Notes: generated from the sequence alone by a model not told the origin. A DNA stretch of 61,232 nucleotides from Tannerellaceae bacterium (GCA_031257015.1 JAIRPK010000008.1:1-61232); one strand, 5' to 3'. Positions 16,224 through 25,589 are shown, counted from the first letter of the stretch. Made by a program: numbers and translations.

Positions 16224-17965
16224 ATTGAAAGAGTCCTTTTGATTTGTTCAATTTTATCCAGAGCGAGACGTTCAGCTTCCGGCAGTTCGCTTTCGTTCGC
16301 TACTTTAATGTGTACTTCTAAATAGAATTTGATTTTTGGTTCTGTTCCGGACGGCCGGATAGAAATTTTCGTCTTGTCTTCAGCAATATACTGAAGTACG
16401 TTAGATGTTGTAGGCATCCTGAGCGTGAACGTTTCGTTGTCGTTGCAACTATATCCGACCAAATTGGCATAGTCATATATGTAAGCTACTTTCGAACCGG
16501 CTATATCTTTGGGTGGATTCTTGCGAAAGTTTTTCATCATAGCCTCAATCTCCTCCGCTCCACTTTTCCCTTGTTTGACTAAAGATATACCTGTTTCTTT
16601 AGAATATCCGTAATCAGCATAGATTGATTGCAACAGTCCGTAAAGAGTTTTCCCATTATCTTTCGCCCATGCGGTCATTTCGGCAAGTATGGCGCAGGCG
16701 GAAACGGCATCTTTATCGCGCACGAAGTCTTCGCATAGGAAGCCGAAGCTTTCTTCTCCCCCTCCGATGAAATCAAGGCGACCTTCGTTCTGCCGCATTA
16801 TATCGGCAATCCATTTGAAACCGGTGTAAACGTCGAATGTTTCCACGCCGTTTTGCTCGGCGATAGTCCGGATGAGTTCGGTAGTGACGATAGTTTTAAC
16901 AATGTATTCTTTGCCTTTTATCAATCCGAGTTCTTTTCGCCGTGCAATGAGATAGTAAACGAATAGCAGAGCCGTCTGATGCCCATTGAGAAGTTCCCAT
17001 TCACCTTTATTGTTCTTTACGGCGACGCCCACACGATCGGCGTCAGGGTCAGTCGCAAGAACAAGTTCGGCATCCGTAGCCTTAGCTTTCTCGACCGCCA
17101 TTGCAAGCGCGGCCGGCTCCTCCGGATTAGGCGATACTACGGTTGGAAAGTCGCCGCTGACGACGTCTTGTTCATCAACGTGAATAATATTGGAGAATCC
17201 GAACGCCTTTAGCGTATCTGGAACGAGACGAACACCTGTACCGTGGATCGGTGTATAAACAATCTTAATGTCATATTGGCGGTCGATAATATCCTTCGAG
17301 AGAGAAATGGACGTAAGCGCCTCGACATAACGCCGGTCGATGTCTTCTCCGATGATTTCAATCAATTCATTGTCGCCATCAAATCGTATGGCAGAGGCAG
17401 AGCGAATCATGTTCACTTCGCCGATAGTATTCTTGTCATGTGGGGAAACCATCTGCGCTCCGTCGCTCCAGTAAGCTTTGTAGCCGTTATATTCCTTCGG
17501 GTTGTGCGATGCTGTGAGGATAATGCCTCCCTGGCATCCTAGCAATCGTATGGTGAAAGATACTTCAGGCGTAGGACGCAAGTCGTCGTATAAATACACA
17601 TATATTCCGTTTGCGGAAAAAACTTGCGCTGCAATTTCCGCAAATCTTCGGCTGTTGTTACGGCAATCATGCCCGATAACAACCTTTATCTGCTTCAGAT
17701 GCGAAAATTCTTTTTTTAGATAATTAGAGTACCCCTGCGTAGCAGCGCCGACAGTGTAGATATTCATGCGGTTGGAACCCACGCCCATGATTCCGCGCAG
17801 TCCACCGGTACCAAATTCAAGGTCTTTGTAGAAAGATTCAATAAGTTCAGTCGGGTCTTCATTGTCGAGTAAAGCCTGGACTTCAGAGCGTGTTTGCTCA
17901 TCATAACTTTCGGTGAGCCATGTTGCAGCTCTGTTTCTTATATTCATTAATAGCACTTCGTTCAT
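16220..17965 (-). CDS. Phosphoglucomutase / phosphomannomutase (alpha-D-phosphohexomutase)
   Basis: The protein has about 581 residues and interconverts hexose 1- and 6-phosphates in the cytoplasm. The start at 17965 is chosen because it fits a -7 box 30 bases upstream; the frame extends to 18019 but that would place the start upstream of the promoter. Motifs are FGTGGLRGIMG near the N-terminus, the phosphoserine loop LTASHNPKEYNG, the metal loop ATDPDADRVG, the sugar loop GGGEESFG, and the phosphate-binding SIRPSGTEPKIK. The length matches the long PgcA-type phosphoglucomutases. It links glucose-6-phosphate with glucose-1-phosphate, the precursor used by the glycogen enzymes elsewhere in the window. 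It is first in a two-gene unit with the sigma-54 regulator. Confidence 0.93.
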   Translation of the reverse strand: MNEVLLMNIRNRAATWLTESYDEQTRSEVQALLDNEDPTELIESFYKDLEFGTGGLRGIMGVGSNRMNIYTVGAATQGYSNYLKKEFSHLKQIKVVIGHDCRNNSRRFAEIAAQVFSANGIYVYLYDDLRPTPEVSFTIRLLGCQGGIILTASHNPKEYNGYKAYWSDGAQMVSPHDKNTIGEVNMIRSASAIRFDGDNELIEIIGEDIDRRYVEALTSISLSKDIIDRQYDIKIVYTPIHGTGVRLVPDTLKAFGFSNIIHVDEQDVVSGDFPTVVSPNPEEPAALAMAVEKAKATDAELVLATDPDADRVGVAVKNNKGEWELLNGHQTALLFVYYLIARRKELGLIKGKEYIVKTIVTTELIRTIAEQNGVETFDVYTGFKWIADIMRQNEGRLDFIGGGEESFGFLCEDFVRDKDAVSACAILAEMTAWAKDNGKTLYGLLQSIYADYGYSKETGISLVKQGKSGAEEIEAMMKNFRKNPPKDIAGSKVAYIYDYANLVGYSCNDNETFTLRMPTTSNVLQYIAEDKTKISIRPSGTEPKIKFYLEVHIKVANESELPEAERLALDKIEQIKRTLSI

Positions 17966-17994
17966 AATTAATATATCTTTTCCTAATTTGTTAG

Positions 17995-18002
17995 CAAAGA
18001 TA
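17995..18002 (-). promoter_or_regulatory. -7 box TATCTTTG for phosphoglucomutase
   Basis: On the minus strand a perfect TAnnTTTG match lies 30 bases before the start at 17965. Confidence 0.6.
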
Positions 18003-18066
18003 AAAAATATCCTGAACATGCTTTTACCAGCGCAGACCTTACATGCTACTTCTCGTTTTTGAAAGA

Positions 18067-18267
18067 TTATACATATGCAAAAGACTCCTGGAAATTTTCG
18101 TGAGACATTTTCACATGTGAAAAAATCGCCCTGAAACTTTCAAGCACTAAGGAGTTTATATTATTGGTTCTCTTCGGAAAATCATTTACTTCCAAATTAA
18201 GGTTAATAAATCGCAGAAACAAGATTAAATCCCATGCAACTTCTGTATCTAGTTCGATATTTTTCAT
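18067..18267 (-). CDS. Possible small protein, unrecognised
   Basis: A 66-codon frame on the phosphoglucomutase strand, 65 bases before that gene's promoter box. The peptide is soluble, without a membrane segment or motif I recognise. AT-rich flanks and the absence of a -7 box make this weak, and it may be chance. The rest of 18020-18507 shows nothing I can assign. Confidence 0.25.
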   Translation of the reverse strand: MKNIELDTEVAWDLILFLRFINLNLEVNDFPKRTNNINSLVLESFRAIFSHVKMSHENFQESFAYV

Positions 18268-18507
18268 TAATAAAAGTGAATATTTTTACACTACTAATTA
18301 TATTTTCAATTTCCGTAAGGATAATATGTGTTAATTAAGCCTTTATGGTATTTTTTCTATGTGCTAAATTTCCCATTGCCAAAATTTTAGGCAGTATGTT
18401 AAAAAAGCACTACTGCAAAAGTCTGTTTTATATCACAGTTCAAAATCTAATGCGTGCTCCGTGTTGTGTTTTCTTGATTAAAACATTTCAAGATTCAAAA
18501 AAGAATG

Positions 18508-18515
18508 TACCTTTG
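18508..18515 (+). promoter_or_regulatory. -7 box TACCTTTG for the DUF2141 gene
   Basis: Perfect TAnnTTTG match, 29 bases before the ATG at 18544. Confidence 0.55.
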
Positions 18516-18543
18516 CCTCTGTTAATATAAAATAGAAATCACG

Positions 18544-18996
18544 ATGAGTTCAAGAATTAAGATTATTATAGGTTTATCTCCAAAATCTTTCGAAACGATA
18601 ACGAAAAGTATCATTTCAGTTGCTTTATTACTTTGTGTATCTGGTTATTTACACGCACAAACGCTGACAATTCGGGTGGAAAATGCTATTATTGGCAAAG
18701 GAAATGTCATGGTAGGCATTTTTAATGATAAAAAAACGTTTCCTGATACTTATTTTAGAGGACAGAAAATAAGCGTTTCGGAAAAAACAACAATCATTGC
18801 GTTTAATGATTTGCCTCAAGGACAATATGCAGTATCAGTATATCAGGACAGTAACGGTAATGGGCAGCTGGATAAAAACATTTTAGGAATCCCAAAAGAA
18901 AAATATGGTTTCAGCAATAATTCAGACAGGCCGGATTTTGAAAAATGTCTGTTTGATTTTAACAACGATAAGACCATTACAATAAAAATTAAATAA
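18544..18996 (+). CDS. DUF2141 family exported protein
   Basis: The 150-residue protein has a signal peptide (about residues 22-39, ending LHAQ) and a single beta-sandwich of the DUF2141 type. The diagnostic stretches are GNVMVGIFND, FNDLPQGQYAVSVYQD, NGNGQLD (a calcium-loop-like segment), and IPKEKYGFSNN. Family members are secreted or periplasmic proteins of unknown role. The first gene of the flavoprotein pair follows after 13 bases on the same strand, so they probably form one transcript, though the functional link is unclear. Confidence 0.85.
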   Translation: MSSRIKIIIGLSPKSFETITKSIISVALLLCVSGYLHAQTLTIRVENAIIGKGNVMVGIFNDKKTFPDTYFRGQKISVSEKTTIIAFNDLPQGQYAVSVYQDSNGNGQLDKNILGIPKEKYGFSNNSDRPDFEKCLFDFNNDKTITIKIK

Positions 18997-19009
18997 GCGC
19001 TGAAACAGT

Positions 19010-19507
19010 ATGAATGTATTGATACACGACTTGGAAAATTTTGATGAATCGCTTATATCAACCGACAAACAAAAAGATACGGTAATAATTTCAGACAATG
19101 GAAAAATACATCCTTGTATTTGTTGTTTTAGCTGCTGGATTAAAACTCCCGGTAAGTGCGCTATTAAGGACGGTTACGATAATATTGGTTTATTACATTC
19201 AAAATGCGAACGGTTAGTTATTATAAGCCGGTGTTTTTACGGAAGTTACAGTCCGTTTGTGCACAATGTCATGGACAGAAGCATCCCATATTTGCTGCCG
19301 TATTTTGAAACTAAAAACGGCGAAACACACCACCAGTGCCGATATGACAATAAACCCGTAATTAAAGTTTATTTTTATGGGGAAATATTCGACATGGAAA
19401 AAGAAACTGCAAAAAAAATGGTTCTGGCAAACGGCATTAACCACCATGCTCAGAAAACCGAAGTTTATTTTTACGATAATTCAAATGATATACAGGAAAT
19501 TTTATAA
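19010..19507 (+). CDS. Flavodoxin-fold (iron-sulfur flavoprotein-like) NAD(P)H reductase
   Basis: A 165-residue protein of the NADPH-dependent FMN reductase superfamily. It has the cysteine cluster HPCICCFSCWIKTPGKC followed by KDG, as in iron-sulfur flavoproteins and related quinone or nitro-reductases. The FMN loop is less clear, around VIISRCFYGSYSP. It begins unusually, lacking the standard glycine-rich phosphate loop at the N-terminus. Its stop overlaps the next start as TAATG, so the two flavodoxin-like proteins are coupled and may act together. Electron acceptor is unknown. Confidence 0.7.
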   Translation: MNVLIHDLENFDESLISTDKQKDTVIISDNGKIHPCICCFSCWIKTPGKCAIKDGYDNIGLLHSKCERLVIISRCFYGSYSPFVHNVMDRSIPYLLPYFETKNGETHHQCRYDNKPVIKVYFYGEIFDMEKETAKKMVLANGINHHAQKTEVYFYDNSNDIQEIL

Positions 19508-20151
19508 TGAAAATCAGAATCATTAACGGTAGCCAAAAAACGGGGGCATCAAATACCGGAATAATATTAAATGAACTCAATTATTTTCTTAAAAAAGACA
19601 GTGAAATTATCAATTACACTTTGGGTATAAAGCAGTTCTCTCCTGAAATATACAATGAAATTGCGTCCGGCGACATAATTATATTTGCTTTTCCTCTCTA
19701 CACTGACTCAATTCCTTCAAATGTTCTTCAAATGTTAATAGATTTGGAAAACTGTTTGAAAAAACAAGCGTTCAAAGAGACAGTAATATATACAATAATA
19801 AACAATGGATTTTATGAAGGACAGCAGACACATATAGCATTTGAAATAATGGAAAATTGGTGTTTGCGTTCAGGAACACTGTTTGGCGGCGGAATTGGGC
19901 AGGGCGCCGGAGAAATGATAGGGGCTACTAAAAACACACCTTTATGGAAAATTCTTTTTGGAAATCTCATACGGGAGCTTAAAATTATAGCAAAAAAAAT
20001 CGAAAGAAAGGAGACGTTTGAGATAAAATATTTGTCTCCAAATTGTCCAAGATTTTTATGGGAATTTATGGCACTGCATACTTTTTGGCATCCGCTTGCC
20101 CGTAAAAATAAATTAACTAAAAAGGATATATTAAAAACTCCCATAAACTGA
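19507..20151 (+). CDS. NAD(P)H-dependent oxidoreductase, flavodoxin fold
   Basis: A 214-residue flavodoxin-like protein. The N-terminal IRIINGSQKTGASNTG is a typical FMN phosphate-binding loop. IIIFAFPLYTDSIPSNV is the second FMN-contact loop, and GGGIGQGAG the third. The C-terminal 60 residues are basic and hydrophobic and may contact membranes. The start overlaps the preceding stop (TAATG). The reaction is probably NAD(P)H-driven reduction of a small acceptor; the substrate is not predictable. Confidence 0.75.
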   Translation: MKIRIINGSQKTGASNTGIILNELNYFLKKDSEIINYTLGIKQFSPEIYNEIASGDIIIFAFPLYTDSIPSNVLQMLIDLENCLKKQAFKETVIYTIINNGFYEGQQTHIAFEIMENWCLRSGTLFGGGIGQGAGEMIGATKNTPLWKILFGNLIRELKIIAKKIERKETFEIKYLSPNCPRFLWEFMALHTFWHPLARKNKLTKKDILKTPIN

Positions 20152-20390
20152 TTTTACAAACAATTAGATGTTATAAACACGCATTCACCCTTGATTTTCC
20201 GTTTAAATATAAACGGAAATACGGCCATAAGACATTCAAAAAACTTGCAACCAAAGACAAAACTGCCATTGATAGAAACCGTTATACATTCCATCTCGTG
20301 ACAAATCCAACCGAAGAATTTGGGTTAACCTTACTCTTGTGGATATAAAGATATTCCGAGTTTGCTAGCTCTGCCGCTAGCTCGCACAAG
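20152..20390. other. Degenerate intergenic sequence
   Basis: A plus-strand frame (about 20218-20340) gives a natural-looking peptide ending in a stop, with no start and no recognised family. At 20359-20387 the bases TTTGCTAGCTCTG and CTAGCTCGCA resemble half-units of the B-type 21-bp repeat in opposite orientations. The sequence leads directly into the ISAs1 relic. Confidence 0.3.
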
Positions 20391-20594
20391 AGCATTGAGA
20401 ATAGTCTGCACCAGCAGCTGGATGTTGCTTTCAATGAAGATGAGACAGCCGGAAATATAGATCATTACGCCGCACAAAACTTTTCCATGCTTAACCGTAT
20501 TGCTCTTAATCTCATCAAATACGAACAGTTTAAAAAGGAAAAGCATGAAAAAACTTGGTGCAGGACAGAATTATCTGTTGAAAATTCCAGCTAA
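20391..20594 (+). pseudogene. ISAs1-family transposase, C-terminal relic
   Basis: The frame encodes SIENSLHQQLDVAFNEDE, then HYAAQNFSMLNRIALNLIK, ending at a stop at 20592. This matches the C-terminal signature of ISAs1-family (H-repeat associated) DDE transposases: the catalytic Glu in IENSLH, then LDV-F-ED and the conserved NFS-L-RIALNL. Everything N-terminal, including the DDE aspartates, is absent, and no inverted terminal repeats were found. The former element is dead. It lies immediately upstream of the ppdK promoter. Confidence 0.8.
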
Positions 20595-20658
20595 TTTAAT
20601 TAAGCTGTGTTTGCATGGCGAAAATAAAGCCTTGATATTGTCTTTATCCGAATATTCC

Positions 20659-20666
20659 TATCTTTG
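20659..20666 (+). promoter_or_regulatory. -7 box TATCTTTG for ppdK
   Basis: Perfect TAnnTTTG match, 55 bases before the ATG at 20721, just after the transposase relic. Confidence 0.6.
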
Positions 20667-20720
20667 TGCTGTTTGCAAACTGAAGATAGCAATCATAATA
20701 AAACAATAAGTATATTTTTT

Positions 20721-23438
20721 ATGGACAAAAAAAGAGTTTACCTTTTCGGCAATGGAAAAGCCGAAGGACGTGCAGATATGAAAAACCTGCTCGGCGGGAA
20801 GGGCGCCAATCTGGCTGAAATGAACATTATCGGCGTTCCTGTTCCTCCGGGTTTCACCATCACTACGGAAGTCTGCTCCGAGTATTATGAAAAGGGCAAA
20901 GAGCAGGTCGTTAAGTTCCTCAAGGATGAGGTGGTTACTGCGGTTGCTCATATAGAAATGCTGATGAACAGCAAATTTGGCGACGTTCAGAACCCATTGC
21001 TAGTTTCCGTGCGTTCAGGTGCAAGGGCATCAATGCCTGGAATGATGGACACAATTCTGAATCTCGGATTAAACGACGAAGTTGTAGCCGGTTTGGCTAA
21101 GAAAACCGGTAACGAACGCTTTGCATGGGATTCGTACCGCAGATTCGTGCAAATGTACGGCGATGTTGTACTGGGTATGAAGCCAACAAGTAAGGAAGAC
21201 ATCGACCCGTTTGAAGAAATCATCGAGGAAGTGAAGCACGCTAAAGGCGTTAAGCTGGACAGCGAACTGACGGTAGAAGATCTAAAAGCCCTCGTCACCC
21301 GTTTCAAAATAGCTGTAAAAGAACGCACAGGGCACGATTTCCCATCCAATTCCTATGAACAGCTATGGGGCGCTATATGCGCCGTATTCAACTCATGGAT
21401 GAACGATCGCGCTATCCTTTACCGCAAAATGGAAGGTATCCCCGACGAATGGGGAACGGCTGTAACCGTACAGGCAATGGTATTCGGCAACATGGGAAAT
21501 ACTTCAGCAACAGGTGTATGCTTCTCGCGAGATGCAGGCAGCGGCGAAGATGTTTTCAATGGTGAATATCTCATCAATGCACAGGGCGAAGATGTTGTCG
21601 CCGGTATCCGCACTCCTCAGCAGATTACAAAAATCGGCTCACAAATATGGGCGGAACGCGCAACGATTCCTGAAAATGAACGAGCCGCTAAATATCCTTC
21701 GATGGAAGAAGCTATGCCGGAAATATTTAAAGAACTTGACGTTATACAAACCAAGCTTGAAAACCATTATCGCGACATGCAGGACATGGAATTTACCGTG
21801 CAGGAAGGGAAACTCTGGTTTCTCCAGACACGAAACGGTAAACGCACCGGCGCCGCTATGGTTAAGATAGCTATGGATCTCCTCCGTCAGGGTGTAATAG
21901 ACGAAAAAACCGCACTAAAGCGTATTGAACCGAATAAATTGGACGAACTCCTTCATCCGGTATTCGACAAGAACGCATTGAAGAACGCCAAAGTGCTGGT
22001 AAAAGGCTTACCGGCCTCTCCGGGAGCAGCCACAGGCCAAATCGTATTTTTTGCAGATGATGCCGCCGCATGGTATAAAGCAGGCAAAGACGTCGTCCTC
22101 GTCCGTATAGAAACTTCTCCCGAAGACCTTGCTGGAATGGCCGCGGCCAAAGGCATACTCACAGCTCGCGGAGGAATGACGTCACATGCCGCAGTCGTTG
22201 CACGCGGAATGGGCAAATGTTGCGTTTCTGGCGCTGGCGCTTTGAACATTGATTATAAAAAGAAGACCATCGAAATAGACGGAAAAATATTGAAAGAAGG
22301 CGACTTCATCTCCATCAACGGAACAACCGGACAAGTTTTTGAAGGGAAAATACCTACACAGGATGCCGACCTGACCGGAGATTTCAACGAACTGATGAGC
22401 TTGTCGGAGAAATATACAAAAATGTCTGTCCGCACTAATGCCGATACTCCGACAGATGCCTTGCAGGCACGTAAATTTGGAGCTGTTGGAATAGGCCTGT
22501 GCCGCACCGAACACATGTTCTTTGAAGGCGAAAAGATAAAAGCAATGCGCGAAATGATACTTGCTGAAAATACCGAAGCACGCAAGAAAGCGCTCGCAAA
22601 ACTCCTGCCATTCCAACAGGCGGACTTCGAGGGAATATTTCGCGCAATGGCAGGCTATCCTGTTACGGTTCGTCTGCTTGATCCACCGCTGCATGAATTT
22701 GTTCCTCATGATGAGAAGGGACAAAAGGAACTTGCAGACGCAATGGGCGTAAGCATCGACGTCGTTATCCGTCGCGTAGAAGCGCTGCATGAAAATAATC
22801 CCATGCTTGGACATCGTGGCTGTCGTCTCGGAAATACATATCCGGAAATCACGGAAATGCAGACGCGAGCAATACTCGGAGCCGCTTTAGCGCTGAAAAA
22901 GGAAGGCGTCGAAACGCATCCCGAAATCATGGTTCCCCTCACCGGTATCCTCTATGAATTTCTTACGCAGGAAAAAATCATCAGAAACACAGCCGCCCAG
23001 CTCTTTGAAGAAGTCGGTGACAGTATTGAATATAAAGTCGGAACGATGATCGAAATTCCTCGTGCAGCATTGACCGCTAACCGCATCGCCTCTGCAGCAG
23101 AATTTTTCTCCTTCGGGACAAACGACCTGACGCAGATGACTTTCGGATACTCAAGGGACGACATTGCCTCCTTCCTCCCCATTTATCTGGAAAAGAAAAT
23201 ACTCAAAGTCGATCCTTTCCAGGTGTTGGACCAAAACGGAGTAGGGCAACTCATTAAAATGGCTGCGGAAAAAGGACGCTCTGTCAGACCAGAACTAAAA
23301 TGCGGAATATGCGGCGAACACGGCGGCGAACCTTCTTCCGTCAAATTCTGCCATTCCGTTGGATTGAACTATGTTTCCTGCTCGCCATTCCGCGTTCCTA
23401 TTGCGCGTGTAGCAGCTGCACAAGCCGCTATTGAATAA
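20721..23438 (+). CDS. ppdK: Pyruvate, phosphate dikinase
   Basis: About 905 residues, the usual PPDK length. The enzyme reversibly interconverts pyruvate, ATP and Pi with PEP, AMP and PPi in the cytoplasm. The start at 20721 (MDKKRVYLFG) lies downstream of a -7 box; an earlier in-frame Met does not. The N-terminal ATP-grasp domain has LLGGKGANLAEM and SVRSGARASMPGMMDT. The swivelling domain carries the phospho-His in GGMTSHAAVVARGMG. The PEP-binding TIM barrel has GLCRTEHMF, SFGTNDLTQMTFG, and CGICGEHGG with the catalytic Cys. All key residues look intact. In anaerobic Bacteroidales it commonly serves PPi-linked glycolysis. A strong terminator follows. Confidence 0.97.
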   Translation: MDKKRVYLFGNGKAEGRADMKNLLGGKGANLAEMNIIGVPVPPGFTITTEVCSEYYEKGKEQVVKFLKDEVVTAVAHIEMLMNSKFGDVQNPLLVSVRSGARASMPGMMDTILNLGLNDEVVAGLAKKTGNERFAWDSYRRFVQMYGDVVLGMKPTSKEDIDPFEEIIEEVKHAKGVKLDSELTVEDLKALVTRFKIAVKERTGHDFPSNSYEQLWGAICAVFNSWMNDRAILYRKMEGIPDEWGTAVTVQAMVFGNMGNTSATGVCFSRDAGSGEDVFNGEYLINAQGEDVVAGIRTPQQITKIGSQIWAERATIPENERAAKYPSMEEAMPEIFKELDVIQTKLENHYRDMQDMEFTVQEGKLWFLQTRNGKRTGAAMVKIAMDLLRQGVIDEKTALKRIEPNKLDELLHPVFDKNALKNAKVLVKGLPASPGAATGQIVFFADDAAAWYKAGKDVVLVRIETSPEDLAGMAAAKGILTARGGMTSHAAVVARGMGKCCVSGAGALNIDYKKKTIEIDGKILKEGDFISINGTTGQVFEGKIPTQDADLTGDFNELMSLSEKYTKMSVRTNADTPTDALQARKFGAVGIGLCRTEHMFFEGEKIKAMREMILAENTEARKKALAKLLPFQQADFEGIFRAMAGYPVTVRLLDPPLHEFVPHDEKGQKELADAMGVSIDVVIRRVEALHENNPMLGHRGCRLGNTYPEITEMQTRAILGAALALKKEGVETHPEIMVPLTGILYEFLTQEKIIRNTAAQLFEEVGDSIEYKVGTMIEIPRAALTANRIASAAEFFSFGTNDLTQMTFGYSRDDIASFLPIYLEKKILKVDPFQVLDQNGVGQLIKMAAEKGRSVRPELKCGICGEHGGEPSSVKFCHSVGLNYVSCSPFRVPIARVAAAQAAIE

Positions 23439-23476
23439 CGAAGCATGACGCAGAAACAGAATTAGATTTTATTACC

Positions 23477-23517
23477 GGGGGAGTAATCTACGAAACGTAC
23501 CTTACTCCCCCTTTTTT
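23477..23517 (+). terminator. Intrinsic terminator after ppdK
   Basis: Arms GGGGGAGTAA and TTACTCCCCC, a 15-base loop and a run of six T. Confidence 0.9.
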
Positions 23518-23530
23518 ATGTCCAATCTCA

Positions 23531-24868
23531 ATGCTTGCCTCAATACAAAATTATATTGTAAAACATCGCTTGCTTGATAACAGCAATCGACCGGTTGTCG
23601 TTGCCCTCAGCGGCGGAGCGGATTCCGTCGCTTTGCTTGCCGCACTCAGCCTGCTTGGTTATTCCTGTCTCGCAGCGCATTGCAATTTCCATCTCCGGGA
23701 CGAAGAATCAGACCGGGACGAACAGTTCGCTTGCAACATAGCTCGACAACTGAATATTCCGTTTATAAAAACAGACTTCGACACCGGCAATCATGCACGA
23801 CAAAAACGAATATCCGTCGAAATGGCTGCACGCGAACTCCGATACCAATGGTTTGAAACCCTGCGCACACAGAAGAACGCTCAAGCCATCGCCGTCGCAC
23901 ACCATAAGAATGATAATGCCGAAACAATCCTCCTTAACCTCATCCGCGGAACAGGCATAAGAGGCCTGCGCGGAATGAAGCCCAGGAACGGACATATAAT
24001 CCGTCCGCTACTCTTCACTGACAAAGATGAGATACTCAATTGGCTTGCAACACAAAAACTCACATTCGTCACCGACAGCTCAAACTTGTCAGAATCCTGC
24101 ACTCGCAATACTATCCGCCTGCGAATACTGCCGCAACTCAGAGAAATAAACCCATCCGTTACGGATGCCCTTGTGCGAACATCCGAACATCTTGCCGACG
24201 TTGAACTTATATATACGGAGGCCATCGACAGGGCGCGGCAAATGACCATGACCGACGATTCCCGCATCAACACCGATGCTCTCCTGCGCCTCGCCGCCCC
24301 GGAAACACTATTGTACGAACTGCTCCAGCCTTACAATTTTACAGCAACCGTCGTCAATGATATATTCAAAACAATATGTCGCAACGAAGCGGGAAGAACA
24401 TTCTATTCACCATCACACAAGCTCGTATCCTCGCACGGCAGTCTCCAACTCGCGACTTTGAGCAATATTCCTCCGATTACACATATAGTATATGTCAATA
24501 AAAGCGACAGCCGAATCACTTTCGGCAATGCACGCTTCACATTCTCAATAATAAGCATCGACGAAACATTCCTGATGCCAAAGGACAAACATATCGCCTG
24601 CCTCGACTGCGACAAACTTTCATTTCCTCTCTCCTGCAGACGGTGGCGGGCAGGCGACAGTTTCTTTCCGCTCGGCATGAAAGGACGCAAAAAATTGAGC
24701 GATTTCTTCACCGACTTAAAATACAGCCGCATTGATAAAGACAACGCCATCCTCCTTTGCAGCGGACAAGACATCGTGTGGATAGCCGGCGAACGCATCG
24801 ACAACCGCTATCGCATACGTCCGGATACAACAACCGTACTTCTCGTCGAACCTGATTTCACCCTTTAG
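23531..24868 (+). CDS. tilS: tRNA(Ile)-lysidine synthase
   Basis: The 445-residue enzyme attaches lysine to C34 of the CAU-anticodon tRNA-Ile, converting it to an AUA reader. The PP-loop ATPase motif ALSGGADSVALLA is at about residues 26-38, and HHKNDNAETILLNLIRGTG is the conserved second motif. The middle substrate-binding region is typical. The C-terminal TilS_C domain has WRAGDSFFPLGMKGRKKLSDFF. The length matches bacterial TilS proteins. It begins 14 bases after the ppdK terminator, so it needs its own promoter, which I could not pick out. Essential gene. Confidence 0.95.
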   Translation: MLASIQNYIVKHRLLDNSNRPVVVALSGGADSVALLAALSLLGYSCLAAHCNFHLRDEESDRDEQFACNIARQLNIPFIKTDFDTGNHARQKRISVEMAARELRYQWFETLRTQKNAQAIAVAHHKNDNAETILLNLIRGTGIRGLRGMKPRNGHIIRPLLFTDKDEILNWLATQKLTFVTDSSNLSESCTRNTIRLRILPQLREINPSVTDALVRTSEHLADVELIYTEAIDRARQMTMTDDSRINTDALLRLAAPETLLYELLQPYNFTATVVNDIFKTICRNEAGRTFYSPSHKLVSSHGSLQLATLSNIPPITHIVYVNKSDSRITFGNARFTFSIISIDETFLMPKDKHIACLDCDKLSFPLSCRRWRAGDSFFPLGMKGRKKLSDFFTDLKYSRIDKDNAILLCSGQDIVWIAGERIDNRYRIRPDTTTVLLVEPDFTL

Positions 24869-25156
24869 TGTTGAAACGGCTTATCTGCAAACTTTCTATG
24901 GGGAGTTAAACGCGAAGGCGCGAAAACACAAGGCCCGGAATTATTTTTTTTATGTTTTTACGTCTTCATATTCATCTTCGTATGAAAAATAGACAGTAAA
25001 GACAGGAATTAATAAAGAGTTGAAAAATGATTGTTTAAAATCAGAAAAGAAAAAAAACACGTCCATCAAACTATTGCAACGTAGCAACGACTTCTAAAAT
25101 ACGCCTTACGAACGGTTATTATATTACAATTCTTTGAAAAATACGTTCGTCAATCC

Positions 25157-25576
25157 TTTGTAATGTTACAAAAGCTTGACGAACATGTCCGGCGAACCTT
25201 TGCGATGTTACAAAAGCTTGAAAAACGCATCCGGCGAACTTTTGTAATGTTACAAAAACTTGAAAAACACGTCTGACGAATCTTTGTAATGTTACAATGG
25301 CTTGAAAAACACGTCCGACAAACTTTTGTAATATTACAATGAGCAGAAAAACACGTCTGTCTGAGTTTTGTAATGTTACAATGGATTGAAAAACACGTCT
25401 GACAACATTTTGTAATATTATAGTTGCACAAAAAACATGGATACTTAACTTTTCTAACGCTGCAATGATGAAAGATACCTGCCTGCCAAAGTTTTGTAAT
25501 CTGGCAGCCGCCTGAAATGATCTTCGTCATTTTTTTTGTAATAATGCAAGAAACAAACATAAATAGCCGGATGTTC
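25157..25576. repeat. 42-bp tandem array of dyad units (10 copies)
   Basis: Ten units start at exactly 42-base intervals (25157, 25199, 25241, 25283, 25325, 25367, 25409, 25451, 25493, 25535). The best units open with the 16-base dyad TTTGTAATGTTACAAA or variants (TTTGTAATATTACAA), followed by CTTGAAAAACACGTC and GACGAA. Units 8-10 are degenerate but keep the spacing. The minus strand is open through the array (136 codons) with a 14-residue repeat containing CNITKVRRTCFSS; no start signal or family supports translation. The array ends just upstream of the promoter of the GFVN-repeat protein. Upstream, 24869-25156 is AT-rich with nothing recognised. Confidence 0.93.
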
Positions 25577-25589
25577 TTGTAAAATAATC

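Noticed and set aside
20987..22814. Antisense open frames inside ppdK
   Set aside because: ppdK is intact with all catalytic motifs; the reverse frames carry no domains.
25157..25576. CRISPR array
   Set aside because: Units are directly abutting and similar over their whole length, with no unique spacers, and no cas genes are present. The same applies to the other arrays.
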